Shown in pieces: positions 26,092-34,482 of a stretch of 64,000 nucleotides of DNA. The notes below the pieces were generated by a model that was not told the origin of the DNA, did not search any database, and saw nothing but the letters and a program-made list of their open reading frames with translations. The first letter of the stretch is position 1, and each line of letters starts with the position of its first letter. Source of the stretch: Treponema bryantii. Its GTDB lineage: Bacteria > Spirochaetota > Spirochaetia > Treponematales > Treponemataceae. Where the stretch lies: positions 2,604,001 to 2,668,000 of the forward strand of contig NZ_AP025286.1 in assembly GCF_036492245.1 (NCBI RefSeq), in the 5' to 3' direction. The position numbers and the translations under genes were made by a program.

Positions 26092-27624
26092 TTGTCACTC
26101 AATTGTAATGAAATAAATCTGATTCTCGAAGAGCTTAATCTTGAAGGTGCATTCATTCAGGATATAATTCAGCCGGGTTATGATACACTTGCGCTTTATA
26201 CTTATAAAGAAGGCAATGCAAAAACTGTTTTGATTTGTACTGCCCAGAACTCGGTGCGCCTTAATGCGACCAGACGAAAAATTACAAAGAACGATAAGCC
26301 GCTGCGCTTTATGGAATTTCTCCGCGCCCGCATTAAGGGCTGCCGCATAAACTCGGTTAAACAGATTGGAGTTGAGCGCGTTATTAAAATGGAACTCAGC
26401 CGTCTGGTTGAAGAAAAACCGAAGGGTGCAGCAAAGGGAACCGTGCATATTTCACTGGTAAAAAAGCCGGTTCTCAGCAAGGATGAAATTGAAGCTCAGG
26501 GTGAGCCTGTTGAAATTGAAGAAAACTACATTCTTTACATTAAGCTCTGGAATAATGCTGCGAATGTACTTCTCTGCGACACGGACGGCACTATTCTTGA
26601 ACCAATGTTCCGCCGACCAGAACGTGGGGAAATGAAGGATGAAAAGTTCGCGGAGCCCGCCGCGGATGAACAGAAGGTGGCCGAGGCATTGGTGCGGTTC
26701 CCGGTCCGTGAATGGTCAGAACATCCAACCTTCAACGCCTACATCGACTGGTGGTACTCGGAACACTCTGATACACTCTCGCGCGAATCACTGCTTGAAA
26801 AGGCTGAAAAGTGGTACAACTCTACCCGCTCGAAAAAAGAATCGGCTCTTAAAAATCTGGAAGATAAACAGGAATCCTTCAAGAATGCAGAACAGTTAAA
26901 ACATCAGGGCGACCTTATTCTTTCTTACGGCTATATGATAGACGGAAACAGTAATTTCCTTGAATGCGAAGATTACGAAACTGGAAAAACTGTCCGCCTT
27001 ATGATTGATCCGAAAAAAAATGCACAGGATAATGCAGCCGAATATTACAAAAAATACAAGAAGGCTATAAGCGGAAGCGAAGAACTCGTTCATGATATCG
27101 AAATAATGAAAAAGCAGCTGGAAAAACTTGATGCTCTTTATGAAGAAATTAAGAACGAAAAAAATCCTGTAAAAATAGAACAGCTGCTGCGACGTGATAC
27201 GACTCCAAAACAGCAGCAGAAGAAAACTCATCCTGGACTCGACTACACAGTGGACGGCTGGTACATTCTCGTAGGCCGTGATGCAAATGAGAACGACGAA
27301 CTTCTCCGTCATCATGTTCGGGGTGATGATTTGTGGCTCCATGTACGTGATTTCCCTGGCGGATATGTTTTTATAAAAGCCCGCAAAGGAAAAACTGTTC
27401 CTCTGGATATTCTGCTGGATGCAGCTAATCTTGCAGTTTATTATTCAAAAGCCCGCAACGCCGGAAAGACAGACCTTTACTATACTCACGTAAAATATCT
27501 TCGCCGCGCAAAAAACGGTCCAAAAGGCCTTGTACTTCCAACTCAGGAAAAGAATCTTTGTATAGAACCTGATAAGTCACGACTCGCCCGTCTGGATTCT
27601 CTGCGTGCAGACAGTCAGTTGTAA
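26092..27624 (+). CDS. rqcH: NFACT-family ribosome quality control protein (RqcH-like)
   Basis: A 510-residue protein with an NFACT-N domain (about 1-200), a long helical coiled-coil middle (about 235-370, SRKKESALKNLEDKQESFKNAEQL) and a C-terminal NFACT-R domain (about 395-490) including NDELLRHHVRGDDLWLHVRDFPGGYVFIKA. Bacterial RqcH binds stalled 50S-peptidyl-tRNA complexes and adds alanine tails. It starts at a TTG two bases after the ilvB stop, with AGGGAT upstream, so it is probably translationally coupled; no better ATG fits the conserved N-terminus. It abuts the TonB-receptor gene tail to tail. Confidence 0.87.
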   Translation: MSLNCNEINLILEELNLEGAFIQDIIQPGYDTLALYTYKEGNAKTVLICTAQNSVRLNATRRKITKNDKPLRFMEFLRARIKGCRINSVKQIGVERVIKMELSRLVEEKPKGAAKGTVHISLVKKPVLSKDEIEAQGEPVEIEENYILYIKLWNNAANVLLCDTDGTILEPMFRRPERGEMKDEKFAEPAADEQKVAEALVRFPVREWSEHPTFNAYIDWWYSEHSDTLSRESLLEKAEKWYNSTRSKKESALKNLEDKQESFKNAEQLKHQGDLILSYGYMIDGNSNFLECEDYETGKTVRLMIDPKKNAQDNAAEYYKKYKKAISGSEELVHDIEIMKKQLEKLDALYEEIKNEKNPVKIEQLLRRDTTPKQQQKKTHPGLDYTVDGWYILVGRDANENDELLRHHVRGDDLWLHVRDFPGGYVFIKARKGKTVPLDILLDAANLAVYYSKARNAGKTDLYYTHVKYLRRAKNGPKGLVLPTQEKNLCIEPDKSRLARLDSLRADSQL

Positions 27625-29586
27625 TTAAAAGAATTTGTATTTTCCGCCGAGGGTTAGTGAAATGCCGGGCATTGTATACCCCTGCACAGACTGATAACGC
27701 CAGTTGAGAAGATTATCGAGTTTTATATAAGTAGTGAACTTATTGCGAATCGGTGCAGATTCTGCAGAGAGATTTACAAGAACATAAGGTTTCAGATAAT
27801 ACAGATTCATATTGTCTGTATAGCGGCGTCCAATATAGTTTGCACTTAGTGTCATTTTTGCAAACTCCAAATTAAGTCCTGTCGAAAGATTGCATACAAA
27901 ATCAGGAGTCCACATAATTCGTTTGCCATAGGTATATTTATTTGTTATATCTAAAAGGCGATTGTAAAGATATTCTCCGGCTAAATCCACAGTCCAAAGC
28001 CCGGCAAAGAAATCTGCATTTAAATTAAAATCTACACCAAGATAAAATGCGCTCGAAAGATTTTCTGTCGTTCTGGTTTCCCATTTAATTTTATCAGTGT
28101 AATAATCAGAGAAAACTGTAAGATCTAAGCTTAAAACAGAACTTTTCTTTCCCTGTCCCAGTTTAATATTTTTTAAAGCCACTCCCAGATCAGCACCTAA
28201 TCCGCGTTCAGGTTTCAAATCAGGATTTCCATGATAGCCCCCACCCTGCCAGAACAAATCATCCATATTCGGAAACTGAACCATGTGGTAAACATCTGCC
28301 GTCAGCTGTAATATACCGCCTGCAAAAATATCATGATTCCACGCAACACCAAACTTAGGAGTAAAAGCAAAATTAGTTTTAGTATCATTTATACAAAACT
28401 TAACAGCAAGCGGCACACTTATGCTAAAGCCTCCACCTGCTGCAAATTTTGTTGTTTCCTTAAAAACTCCGGAAACCTGATAATGCTTTCCATCGTTTGA
28501 AGAATCAAGTCTTGTAAAATCAGCTGAGATGCCAGCCATCTGCTGAAGCCGCCCGCCTACGAGCGAAACAAAATCAACACTTCCTGTATATTTTACAGTC
28601 TGAATAAAATGACTGCTGTTTTCTTTTCCGTTATCTGTTTTATAAAAGCGGTTATTAGAAAGCCACACCAGGCTGTTTTTCATATTAAAAAGGCCACCTG
28701 CAATCGCCGGGTTCCAGACTGTAAAAGAAATATTATTATTGTAATCCCGCTGAAGCCCCTGATCTCTGGAATTTATGACGCCCGGTGTATTCTTATGTCC
28801 GCCATAAAATATATCTCCAACCGAAATATAATTTCCATCACCAAAATAAGTGGTAATAAATGCCGATGCATTTCCATCTATAACAGCTGCATTTTCCTGA
28901 CTTTTTAAGGAACCTTTTTTATCATAAGCGCCAAATACACCATCACAAAGTGAATATAATCTGTCTATCTTATAAAGATATCGATTAGCAGCATAATTCA
29001 AATTTCCGCTTGTATTAAGAAAAGTATTTTCACCCAGCCGTCCTTCAAAATTGAGTTTCTGAAAAACAGAATCCAGCGGCCGTTCATAATTGAAAAAAGT
29101 TTTTGCAGATATATCTGCCGTCAGTGAGTTTTTTAATTCCAGCTTTTTCATAGTGATGTAAATAACACCACCGACAGCCCCTTCATCTTCCACGCCTTCT
29201 GTAAAACCGCCGCGAACAATTTCGATTTTTTCTACTGCAGCAAGATTTATAGAAGAAAGATCAAAGGTTCCGTACTGCGCATTATTCACACAGATACCAT
29301 CAATCACAACCCGCACCGTCTCATCTGTAAAAGCGCGGATACTCGCCTTACTTTCCAACCCATACGGCCCGTAAGAAAGCATCTGAATCCCACAGCGCTC
29401 CACCAGCTCCGGCAGACTCTCATAATGCGCCACCTCAATTTCCTCCGCCGTAATCACAATCTTCTGTTCAACAGATGCCGGAATATAAGTTGTCACCTCC
29501 GGCAGAATAATTTCCGCCTCATCGGCAAAAATGAGAAAACTAAAAATATGAATTGAAAAAAAAAGAATTAAAAGACGGTGTTTCAT
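27625..29586 (-). CDS. TonB-dependent outer-membrane receptor, BtuB-like
   Basis: A 653-residue receptor with a signal peptide (1-21, ending IFADEAE), a plug domain (about 28-150, including SIRAFTDETVRVVIDGICVNNAQYGTFDLSSINLAAVEKIEIVRGGF) and a long beta-barrel ending in an aromatic residue (LTLGGKYKFF). TonB-dependent receptors pull scarce ligands across the outer membrane using energy from TonB-ExbBD. Its unit begins with a cobalamin riboswitch (about 30325-30482), so vitamin B12 or a related corrinoid is the likely ligand. It follows the lipoprotein gene by 138 bp; that gap holds a repeat-B hairpin. No B12 ABC importer is in the window. Confidence 0.85.
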   Translation of the reverse strand: MKHRLLILFFSIHIFSFLIFADEAEIILPEVTTYIPASVEQKIVITAEEIEVAHYESLPELVERCGIQMLSYGPYGLESKASIRAFTDETVRVVIDGICVNNAQYGTFDLSSINLAAVEKIEIVRGGFTEGVEDEGAVGGVIYITMKKLELKNSLTADISAKTFFNYERPLDSVFQKLNFEGRLGENTFLNTSGNLNYAANRYLYKIDRLYSLCDGVFGAYDKKGSLKSQENAAVIDGNASAFITTYFGDGNYISVGDIFYGGHKNTPGVINSRDQGLQRDYNNNISFTVWNPAIAGGLFNMKNSLVWLSNNRFYKTDNGKENSSHFIQTVKYTGSVDFVSLVGGRLQQMAGISADFTRLDSSNDGKHYQVSGVFKETTKFAAGGGFSISVPLAVKFCINDTKTNFAFTPKFGVAWNHDIFAGGILQLTADVYHMVQFPNMDDLFWQGGGYHGNPDLKPERGLGADLGVALKNIKLGQGKKSSVLSLDLTVFSDYYTDKIKWETRTTENLSSAFYLGVDFNLNADFFAGLWTVDLAGEYLYNRLLDITNKYTYGKRIMWTPDFVCNLSTGLNLEFAKMTLSANYIGRRYTDNMNLYYLKPYVLVNLSAESAPIRNKFTTYIKLDNLLNWRYQSVQGYTMPGISLTLGGKYKFF

Positions 29587-29600
29587 GATGGTTCATAAGG

Positions 29601-29658
29601 AGGGGGAAGTCTCCCCCTGCGCCCGCACGTTGTTGCGGGCTACCCCTTCCAGCGGGGC
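29601..29658. repeat. Dispersed hairpin repeat family B, copy 1
   Basis: AGGGGGAAGTCTCCCCCT hairpin, then a stem of GCCCGCA / TGCGGGC, then CTACCCCTTCCAGCGGGG. The copy at 44511-44570 keeps the layout but changes both strands of the middle stem. The repeat sits between the receptor and lipoprotein genes. Confidence 0.8.
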
Positions 29659-29724
29659 GAAAATTACAGAGTTCATTTGCCCCCAAGGCTGTTCATTGCA
29701 AGCATAGAGGGCGATTAGAAAAAA

Positions 29725-30264
29725 CTATTCTGTTACTTTTGTAAACGGTGTATTTATATAAGCAAAATATTTATTTGCTTTAGTATACTTTGTCACACAC
29801 TCTTCCAATGTTGAAACAAATTCCTGATCAGTATAATCTGCATCACACATTTGTACCGAATTTGCTGTTAATTCCTGATATGCAATTGCTCCCCATTTGC
29901 CAGTTACATCAACATCATCATATCCGCTACCATTCCACAAAGAAATTGGGCCAGAAAACTGATAATATATATATCCAGAGTTTTCTGATACTTCTCTTAT
30001 ATATACAGTACCATTATTATAACTATAGTAAGATGCAGGTTTAATCATATCTGCTTTTATCTGACAATCATAGTCAATATAAGTATTCCATTCTTCAAAA
30101 TTATCTTCCCAGTTTCCAATAATTGGATGAGAAGCTGATAATTCTTTTACTACATAAACCTTCTCAACAAGAACTTCTTCTGTCTGAGGTTTACATCCAG
30201 TCAGAGCCAAACATGCAACAACGAGAGCTGCTGCGAACAAACGAGAAAATTTTAAATTTTTCAT
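29725..30264 (-). CDS. B12-riboswitch-controlled lipoprotein of unknown function
   Basis: A 179-residue protein with a lipobox (LALTGCKP, Cys24). The mature part is acidic and aromatic, with many Tyr and Trp (HPIIGNWEDNFEEWNTYIDYD, YYSYNNGTVYI, SGYIYYQFSGPISLWNGSGYDD), suggesting a small beta-sandwich or lipocalin-like domain. No family recognised. It is the first gene after the cobalamin riboswitch and lies before a BtuB-like receptor, so it is a candidate surface or periplasmic corrinoid-binding partner. By position it is analogous to the B12-binding lipoproteins that work with BtuB in Bacteroides, though no sequence resemblance is claimed. Confidence 0.75.
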   Translation of the reverse strand: MKNLKFSRLFAAALVVACLALTGCKPQTEEVLVEKVYVVKELSASHPIIGNWEDNFEEWNTYIDYDCQIKADMIKPASYYSYNNGTVYIREVSENSGYIYYQFSGPISLWNGSGYDDVDVTGKWGAIAYQELTANSVQMCDADYTDQEFVSTLEECVTKYTKANKYFAYINTPFTKVTE

Positions 30265-30324
30265 TATTTCCTACCCGGGAACCGAGACTGCGCAGTTCCC
30301 AAAAAAGAGAGATATCCTTTCATA

Positions 30325-30482
30325 CGAAAGGTGTGTACCAAAGTTTCCGGGCTTGAAGCATTTGCATCTGAAGCCTTCCCAGACCAGACGGTCCAGTGGC
30401 TGTATTTCAGATGTCGTTTTTATCTTCATACCGTTGCGCATTCAGCTCAGGCCTTGCACCTGATTCCATTGAAATACACAAA
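30325..30482 (-). promoter_or_regulatory. Cobalamin riboswitch
   Basis: Read on the minus strand, the segment shows the class signatures in order: GGAATCAGGTGCAAGGCCTG, GAGCTGAATGCGCAACGGTA, GCCACTGG, CTGGGAAGGC, and the terminal AGCCCGGAAACTTTGG (B12 box). A TATATT -10 lies at 30485-30490. Downstream, a GGGAAC/GTTCCC hairpin ends just before the AGGAAA ribosome binding site of the lipoprotein gene, so control may be translational. No other unit follows it on this strand besides the lipoprotein and receptor. Confidence 0.88.
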
Positions 30483-30502
30483 AAAATATAGCATAAAACG
30501 TG

Positions 30503-31165
30503 TTATTTTGTAAGATATCCGGCAAGCTCTGCGGCATTCATCATGATTACTTTTGCGCCGTGTTCTTCGAGGAACTTTTTACCGCGGAAGCCCCAGTCTA
30601 CGCCGATTACATCGAGGCCGGCATTCATTCCAGTCTGCATGTCTACATCTGAGTCGCCGATGAACACTGCGCGCTGACCTTCAGATTTTCCATCCATACC
30701 GGCACGGCTCAGAATCTCATAGATTCCGTCTGGTGCAGGCTTAGGTGGCATACCAGGACGGCTGCCGGAAATAATATCAAAAAGGCCCGGGAAGTAGTCA
30801 TCACAAAGAGCAATGGCGGCAGGCTCAACCTTATTTGTATTTACAGCAATTTTGATTCCAGCAGCGCGGAGAGTTTTTATACAGTCCACTACTCCATCAT
30901 AAGGAGCGGTTTTTATTGCACAGTGCTTTTCGTAATATGCAATAAAATCAGCAAGAATCTGCTCAAACTGAGGATTGCTGCGGCCGTCTGCAAGAGCACG
31001 TTCGATCAGCTTTGGAATTCCGTTTCCTACCATAAAACGTACTTCATCTACAGTATGAAGCGGAAGGTTGTATTTTGTAAGAATGTCATTCAGAGAATCT
31101 GTCATGTCATCAAGAGTATTAAGGATTGTTCCATCCATGTCAAAAATCGCAAGTGAGTATTTCAT
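30503..31165 (-). CDS. HAD-family phosphatase, phosphoglycolate phosphatase type
   Basis: A 220-residue haloacid-dehalogenase hydrolase with the nucleophile motif FDMDGTILNTLDD, motif II around VNTNK, and motif III/IV GDSDVDMQTGMNAG. The helical cap between residues 16 and 85 is typical of Gph/PgmB-type enzymes. Likely substrates are phosphoglycolate or a sugar phosphate; not resolvable here. The start at 31165 is chosen for the conserved MKYSLAIFDMDGT; TATATT lies 7 bp before this ATG with no ribosome binding site. Confidence 0.85.
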   Translation of the reverse strand: MKYSLAIFDMDGTILNTLDDMTDSLNDILTKYNLPLHTVDEVRFMVGNGIPKLIERALADGRSNPQFEQILADFIAYYEKHCAIKTAPYDGVVDCIKTLRAAGIKIAVNTNKVEPAAIALCDDYFPGLFDIISGSRPGMPPKPAPDGIYEILSRAGMDGKSEGQRAVFIGDSDVDMQTGMNAGLDVIGVDWGFRGKKFLEEHGAKVIMMNAAELAGYLTK

Positions 31166-31230
31166 ACGCATCAATATATAACAATGAAATAAAAAATACA
31201 ATTTAATAGAAAATTAATTTCTCTTTTGAT

Positions 31231-31288
31231 AGTATTGACTAACCTGTTAGTTAATACTAATATTAGGCTAATCTAACACTATGTTAGA
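31231..31288. promoter_or_regulatory. feo promoter with nested TTAG/CTAA palindromes (metal-repressor type)
   Basis: A 28-bp palindrome at 31231-31258 (AGTATT, ACTAAC, centre CT, GTTAGT, AATACT with one unpaired base per arm) overlaps a TTGACT -35 (31235-31240). The -10 is TAATAT at 31258-31263. Downstream are TTAGGCTAA (31263-31271) and TCTAAC-ACTAT-GTTAGA (31272-31288). These half-sites resemble DtxR/TroR-type boxes; the regulator is not in the window. Confidence 0.7.
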
Positions 31289-31302
31289 GGGAGTTAACTA
31301 AA

Positions 31303-31512
31303 ATGCCTTTAACTATGGCTTGTCAGGATGACAAGTTTCTGATCAAAAAAATCAATGGAAAAGAAGAAGTAAGACGCTTTCTGGAAAATCTGGGATTTGT
31401 TGCCGGAGCCGAAGTGTCTGTTATTTCAAAGATGTGCGGTAATATAATCGTTCAGATTAAGGAAAGCCGTGTGGCCATCAGTAAAGAAATGGCTCAAAAA
31501 ATCATAGTTTAA
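31303..31512 (+). CDS. feoA: FeoA-domain protein (first copy)
   Basis: A 69-residue SH3-like FeoA domain (KINGKEEVRRFLENLGFVAGAEVSVISKMCGNIIVQIKESRVAISKEMAQKIIV). FeoA is a small cytoplasmic partner of the FeoB ferrous iron channel. First gene of the operon after the palindromic promoter region, with GAGGGAG upstream. Two Cys residues (7 and 45) are present, unlike the second FeoA. Confidence 0.9.
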   Translation: MPLTMACQDDKFLIKKINGKEEVRRFLENLGFVAGAEVSVISKMCGNIIVQIKESRVAISKEMAQKIIV

Positions 31513-31539
31513 TTCAGTACATTTTATAGGAGAATAAAT

Positions 31540-31758
31540 ATGACTTTAAGGGATGTAAAAACAGGCCAGACAGTTACTGTTGAAAAGCTGCTTGGCGAAG
31601 GTGCGGTAAAGCGCCGTATTATGGACATGGGAATTACAAAGGGTACAGAGATTTATGTGCGCAAGGTTGCTCCACTTGGAGACCCGGTAGAAGTTACAGT
31701 TCGCGGCTACGAACTCTCGATTCGCAAGGCCGACGCAGAACTCATTCTGTTGAAATAG
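31540..31758 (+). CDS. feoA: FeoA-domain protein (second copy)
   Basis: A 72-residue FeoA domain (VKTGQTVTVEKLLGEGAVKRRIMDMGITKGTEIYVRKVAPLGDPVEVTVRGYELSIRKADAELI) with the classical MDMGI and GDPVEV marks. AGGAG lies 8 bp before the ATG. It is divergent in sequence from the first FeoA, so the pair is not a recent duplication. Double FeoA followed by FeoB is common in anaerobes. Confidence 0.93.
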   Translation: MTLRDVKTGQTVTVEKLLGEGAVKRRIMDMGITKGTEIYVRKVAPLGDPVEVTVRGYELSIRKADAELILLK

Positions 31759-31780
31759 GACGACCGGAGGAAACACGACA

Positions 31781-34126
31781 ATGATAAAAATAGCTTTAGC
31801 AGGAAACCCGAATGCGGGAAAAACCACATTATTTAATGCGCTCACAGGCTCAAATCAGTTTGTTGGAAACTGGCCTGGAGTAACTGTAGAAAAAAAAGAA
31901 GGAAAGCTTAAGGGCCACAAGGATGATGTTGTAATCACAGACCTTCCCGGCATCTACTCGCTTTCTCCATATACACTCGAAGAAGTTGTATCGCGCGACT
32001 ATCTTGTAAAAGAACGCCCTGATGCAATCTTGAATATTGTTGATGGAACAAACCTTGAGCGAAACCTATATCTGACAACTCAACTTGCAGAGCTCGGTAT
32101 TCCAATGGTTGTTGCTGTAAACATGATGGACGTTGTAAAGAAGAACGGCGACAAGATTCACGTTGATGCAATGTCAAAGGAGCTCGGATGTCCTGTACTT
32201 GAGATTTCAGCTCTTAAGGGAACCGGCTGTATTGAAGCGGCAGAAATTGCTTTGAATAAGGCAATGGAAAAAAAACCTATGCTGTATAAGCACCGCTTTG
32301 AAGGCTGCGTTGAACATGCTCTTGCTCACATTGAAGAAGCAATCGTTCACAATCTTCCGGAAGAACAACACCGCTGGTACTCAGTAAAACTTTTTGAACG
32401 TGATGAAAAGGTTATCAAAGCTCTTGGAATTGAACCTTCAAAACTCGAACATATTGAAAAAGATATCAAAGCGTGTGAGGCAGAACTTGATGATGATTCA
32501 GAATCTATCATCACTGCTGAACGCTATAAGTATATTGAATCAATCATAAAAAACTGCGTAACAAAAAAGAACCGCACTAAGCTCAGCACTTCAGATAAGA
32601 TTGACCGCGTTGTTACAAACCGCTGGCTTGCTCTCCCAATCTTTGCTGTTATAATGTGGTTTGTTTACTACGTTGCAATGGTAACCGTTGGTGCCTCAGC
32701 AACAGACTGGGCAAACGACGGACTCTTTGGTGACGGATATCACCTGTTTGGAATCGGTACAGGGGCTTACGAAGAAGCAGCCGAAGAATACGGTGACACA
32801 GCAGCAATTCTTGAAGCACTTGAAAACGGTGATGTTACTTATGTAACTGTTGATGAAGAAACTATGGAAGTTTCTGAACCAATTGAAATTACAGATGAAG
32901 TTGCAGAAGAAGCAAAAGCAATGGCAGAAAAGTACGGTGAAGAAGGACCTGATCCAGCAGACTACGGTGTATGGGTTCCTGGTGTTCCAGTCCTTATTGA
33001 AAGCGGTTTAGATGCAATCGGTTGTGCAGACTGGCTTAAGGGACTTATTCTTGACGGTATTGTTGCCGGTGTTGGTGCAGTGCTCGGATTTGTTCCACAG
33101 ATGCTTGTTCTGTTTATCTTCCTTGCCTTCCTTGAAGCTTGTGGTTACATGGCACGTATTGCCTTTATTCTTGACCGTGTATTCCGCCGCTTTGGACTTT
33201 CTGGAAAATCATTCATTCCTATGCTGGTTGGTATGGGTTGTGGTGTTCCTGGAATTATGGCTTGCCGTACAATTGAAAACGAACGCGACCGCCGCATGAC
33301 AATCATGACAACAACCTTTATTCCATGTGGAGCTAAGCTTCCATTTATCGGACTTGTTGTTGGTGCTTTGTTTGGTGGAAGCCCATGGCTTGCAGCAAGT
33401 GCTTACTTTATCGGTTGTGCTGCAATCATCATTTCCGGAATTATCTTGAAAAAGACAAAGCCTTTTATGGGCGAAGTTGCTCCTTTTGTTATGGAACTTC
33501 CTGCTTATCACTGGCCAACAGTTACAAACGTTCTTCGTTCAATGTGGGAAAGAGGATGGTCATTCATTAAGAAAGCCGGTACAATTATCTTGCTTTCGAC
33601 AATCGTTATCTGGTTCCTTTCATTCTTTGGATGGGCAGACGGCGGATTTGGAATGCTTGAAGAAGATCAGATGGATTCAAGTATTCTTGCAAAGATTGGT
33701 GGACTTATCGCATGGATTTTTGCACCTATCGGCTGGGGTAACTGGCAGGCAGCTGTTGCTTCTATTACAGGTCTTGTTGCTAAGGAAAACATTGTTGGTA
33801 CAATGGGTATTCTCTATGGTGGAGAAGAAACCTGGGCTAACATGGCTGCAGCATTCACAGCGCCAGCAGGTCTTTCATTCCTGATTTTCAACCTTTTGTG
33901 TGCTCCTTGTTTTGCAGCAATCGGTGCTATCAAACGCGAAATGAACAGCAGAAAGTGGACTTGGGCAGCAATCGGCTGGCAGTGCGGCTTTGCTTATGTA
34001 ATTTCATTCATCGTTTACCAGTTCGGAAGCATGTTCACTGAAAATGCAAATATTGCAGGCATTATCTGTGCAATTGCAGTGCTTGGATGTTTGTGCTACG
34101 CTTTGTTCAGAAAGGCTAAGAATTAG
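31781..34126 (+). CDS. feoB: Ferrous iron transporter FeoB
   Basis: A 781-residue inner-membrane Fe2+ transporter. An N-terminal G domain (GNPNAGKTTLFN, DLPGIYSL, VNMMD for G1, G3, G4), a helical spacer, and a C-terminal membrane domain with two Gate regions (LVGMGCGVPGIMACR and LLCAPCFAAIGAIKREM). An unusual acidic, soluble insert (about residues 329-398, YEEAAEEYGDTAAILEALE through EGPDPADYG) sits in the first external loop, where many FeoB proteins run straight through. Operon with two feoA genes upstream and a Cys-rich peptide gene downstream. Confidence 0.96.
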   Translation: MIKIALAGNPNAGKTTLFNALTGSNQFVGNWPGVTVEKKEGKLKGHKDDVVITDLPGIYSLSPYTLEEVVSRDYLVKERPDAILNIVDGTNLERNLYLTTQLAELGIPMVVAVNMMDVVKKNGDKIHVDAMSKELGCPVLEISALKGTGCIEAAEIALNKAMEKKPMLYKHRFEGCVEHALAHIEEAIVHNLPEEQHRWYSVKLFERDEKVIKALGIEPSKLEHIEKDIKACEAELDDDSESIITAERYKYIESIIKNCVTKKNRTKLSTSDKIDRVVTNRWLALPIFAVIMWFVYYVAMVTVGASATDWANDGLFGDGYHLFGIGTGAYEEAAEEYGDTAAILEALENGDVTYVTVDEETMEVSEPIEITDEVAEEAKAMAEKYGEEGPDPADYGVWVPGVPVLIESGLDAIGCADWLKGLILDGIVAGVGAVLGFVPQMLVLFIFLAFLEACGYMARIAFILDRVFRRFGLSGKSFIPMLVGMGCGVPGIMACRTIENERDRRMTIMTTTFIPCGAKLPFIGLVVGALFGGSPWLAASAYFIGCAAIIISGIILKKTKPFMGEVAPFVMELPAYHWPTVTNVLRSMWERGWSFIKKAGTIILLSTIVIWFLSFFGWADGGFGMLEEDQMDSSILAKIGGLIAWIFAPIGWGNWQAAVASITGLVAKENIVGTMGILYGGEETWANMAAAFTAPAGLSFLIFNLLCAPCFAAIGAIKREMNSRKWTWAAIGWQCGFAYVISFIVYQFGSMFTENANIAGIICAIAVLGCLCYALFRKAKN

Positions 34127-34147
34127 ATCCCGAATCAAGTTCGGGAT
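34127..34147. repeat. Small hairpin after feoB
   Basis: ATCCCGAA (34127-34134) pairs exactly with TTCGGGAT (34140-34147), starting right after the feoB stop. It lacks a T run, so mRNA stabilisation or a dispersed repeat is more likely than termination. Confidence 0.6.
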
Positions 34148-34164
34148 GACGTGGAGGTTATAAT

Positions 34165-34320
34165 ATGGGTACATTAATAGTTGGTTTAATTCTTATTGCT
34201 GTTGTTGCATGTGTTATAACCTCAATGGTTAAAGCAAAACGCGCAGGACGCAGCCACTGTTCGTGTGGCAGCAGTTGCAGTTCATGTGGCGGAGCTTGTC
34301 ACTGCGCCTCTAAAAAATAA
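34165..34320 (+). CDS. FeoB-associated Cys-rich membrane peptide
   Basis: A 51-residue protein starting MGTLIVGLILIAVVACVITSM, one transmembrane helix, then a Cys/Ser/Gly-rich tail with six cysteines (HCSCGSSCSSCGGACHCASKK). This layout matches the small proteins found after feoB in many anaerobes, in place of FeoC. GGAGG lies 8 bp upstream. The tail may bind iron or a cluster on the cytoplasmic side; the role is inferred. Confidence 0.85.
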   Translation: MGTLIVGLILIAVVACVITSMVKAKRAGRSHCSCGSSCSSCGGACHCASKK

Positions 34321-34366
34321 ACCACAGAGGGGGTCGGCGAAAATGAAAACTTTTGGATTTTTGAGC

Positions 34367-34454
34367 TTATCCTAACTAAAAAGAAATCCATACTTATTGT
34401 CATATTCTCTTATGATATAAAGAATTAATAATATAAAAGTTTGGATTTTATTTT
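34367..34454 (+). repeat. Left terminal repeat of the RIT element
   Basis: Reading inward: TTATCC (34367-34372), AAATCCATACTT (34384-34395), a 40-bp spacer with AATTAA, then AAAGTTTGGATTTTATTTT (34436-34454). Each block has a partner at the same spacing in the reverse complement of 43180-43267. A further half-site (TTTTGGATTTTT, near 34351-34362) lies outside and has no partner on the right. Confidence 0.72.
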
Positions 34455-34482
34455 CGATATTCAAGACAAGGAGGATATTGTT

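Noticed and set aside
34441-34482. TTG start extending the first recombinase
   Set aside because: It falls within the inner block of the terminal repeat, and a strong AAGGAGG serves the ATG at 34483.
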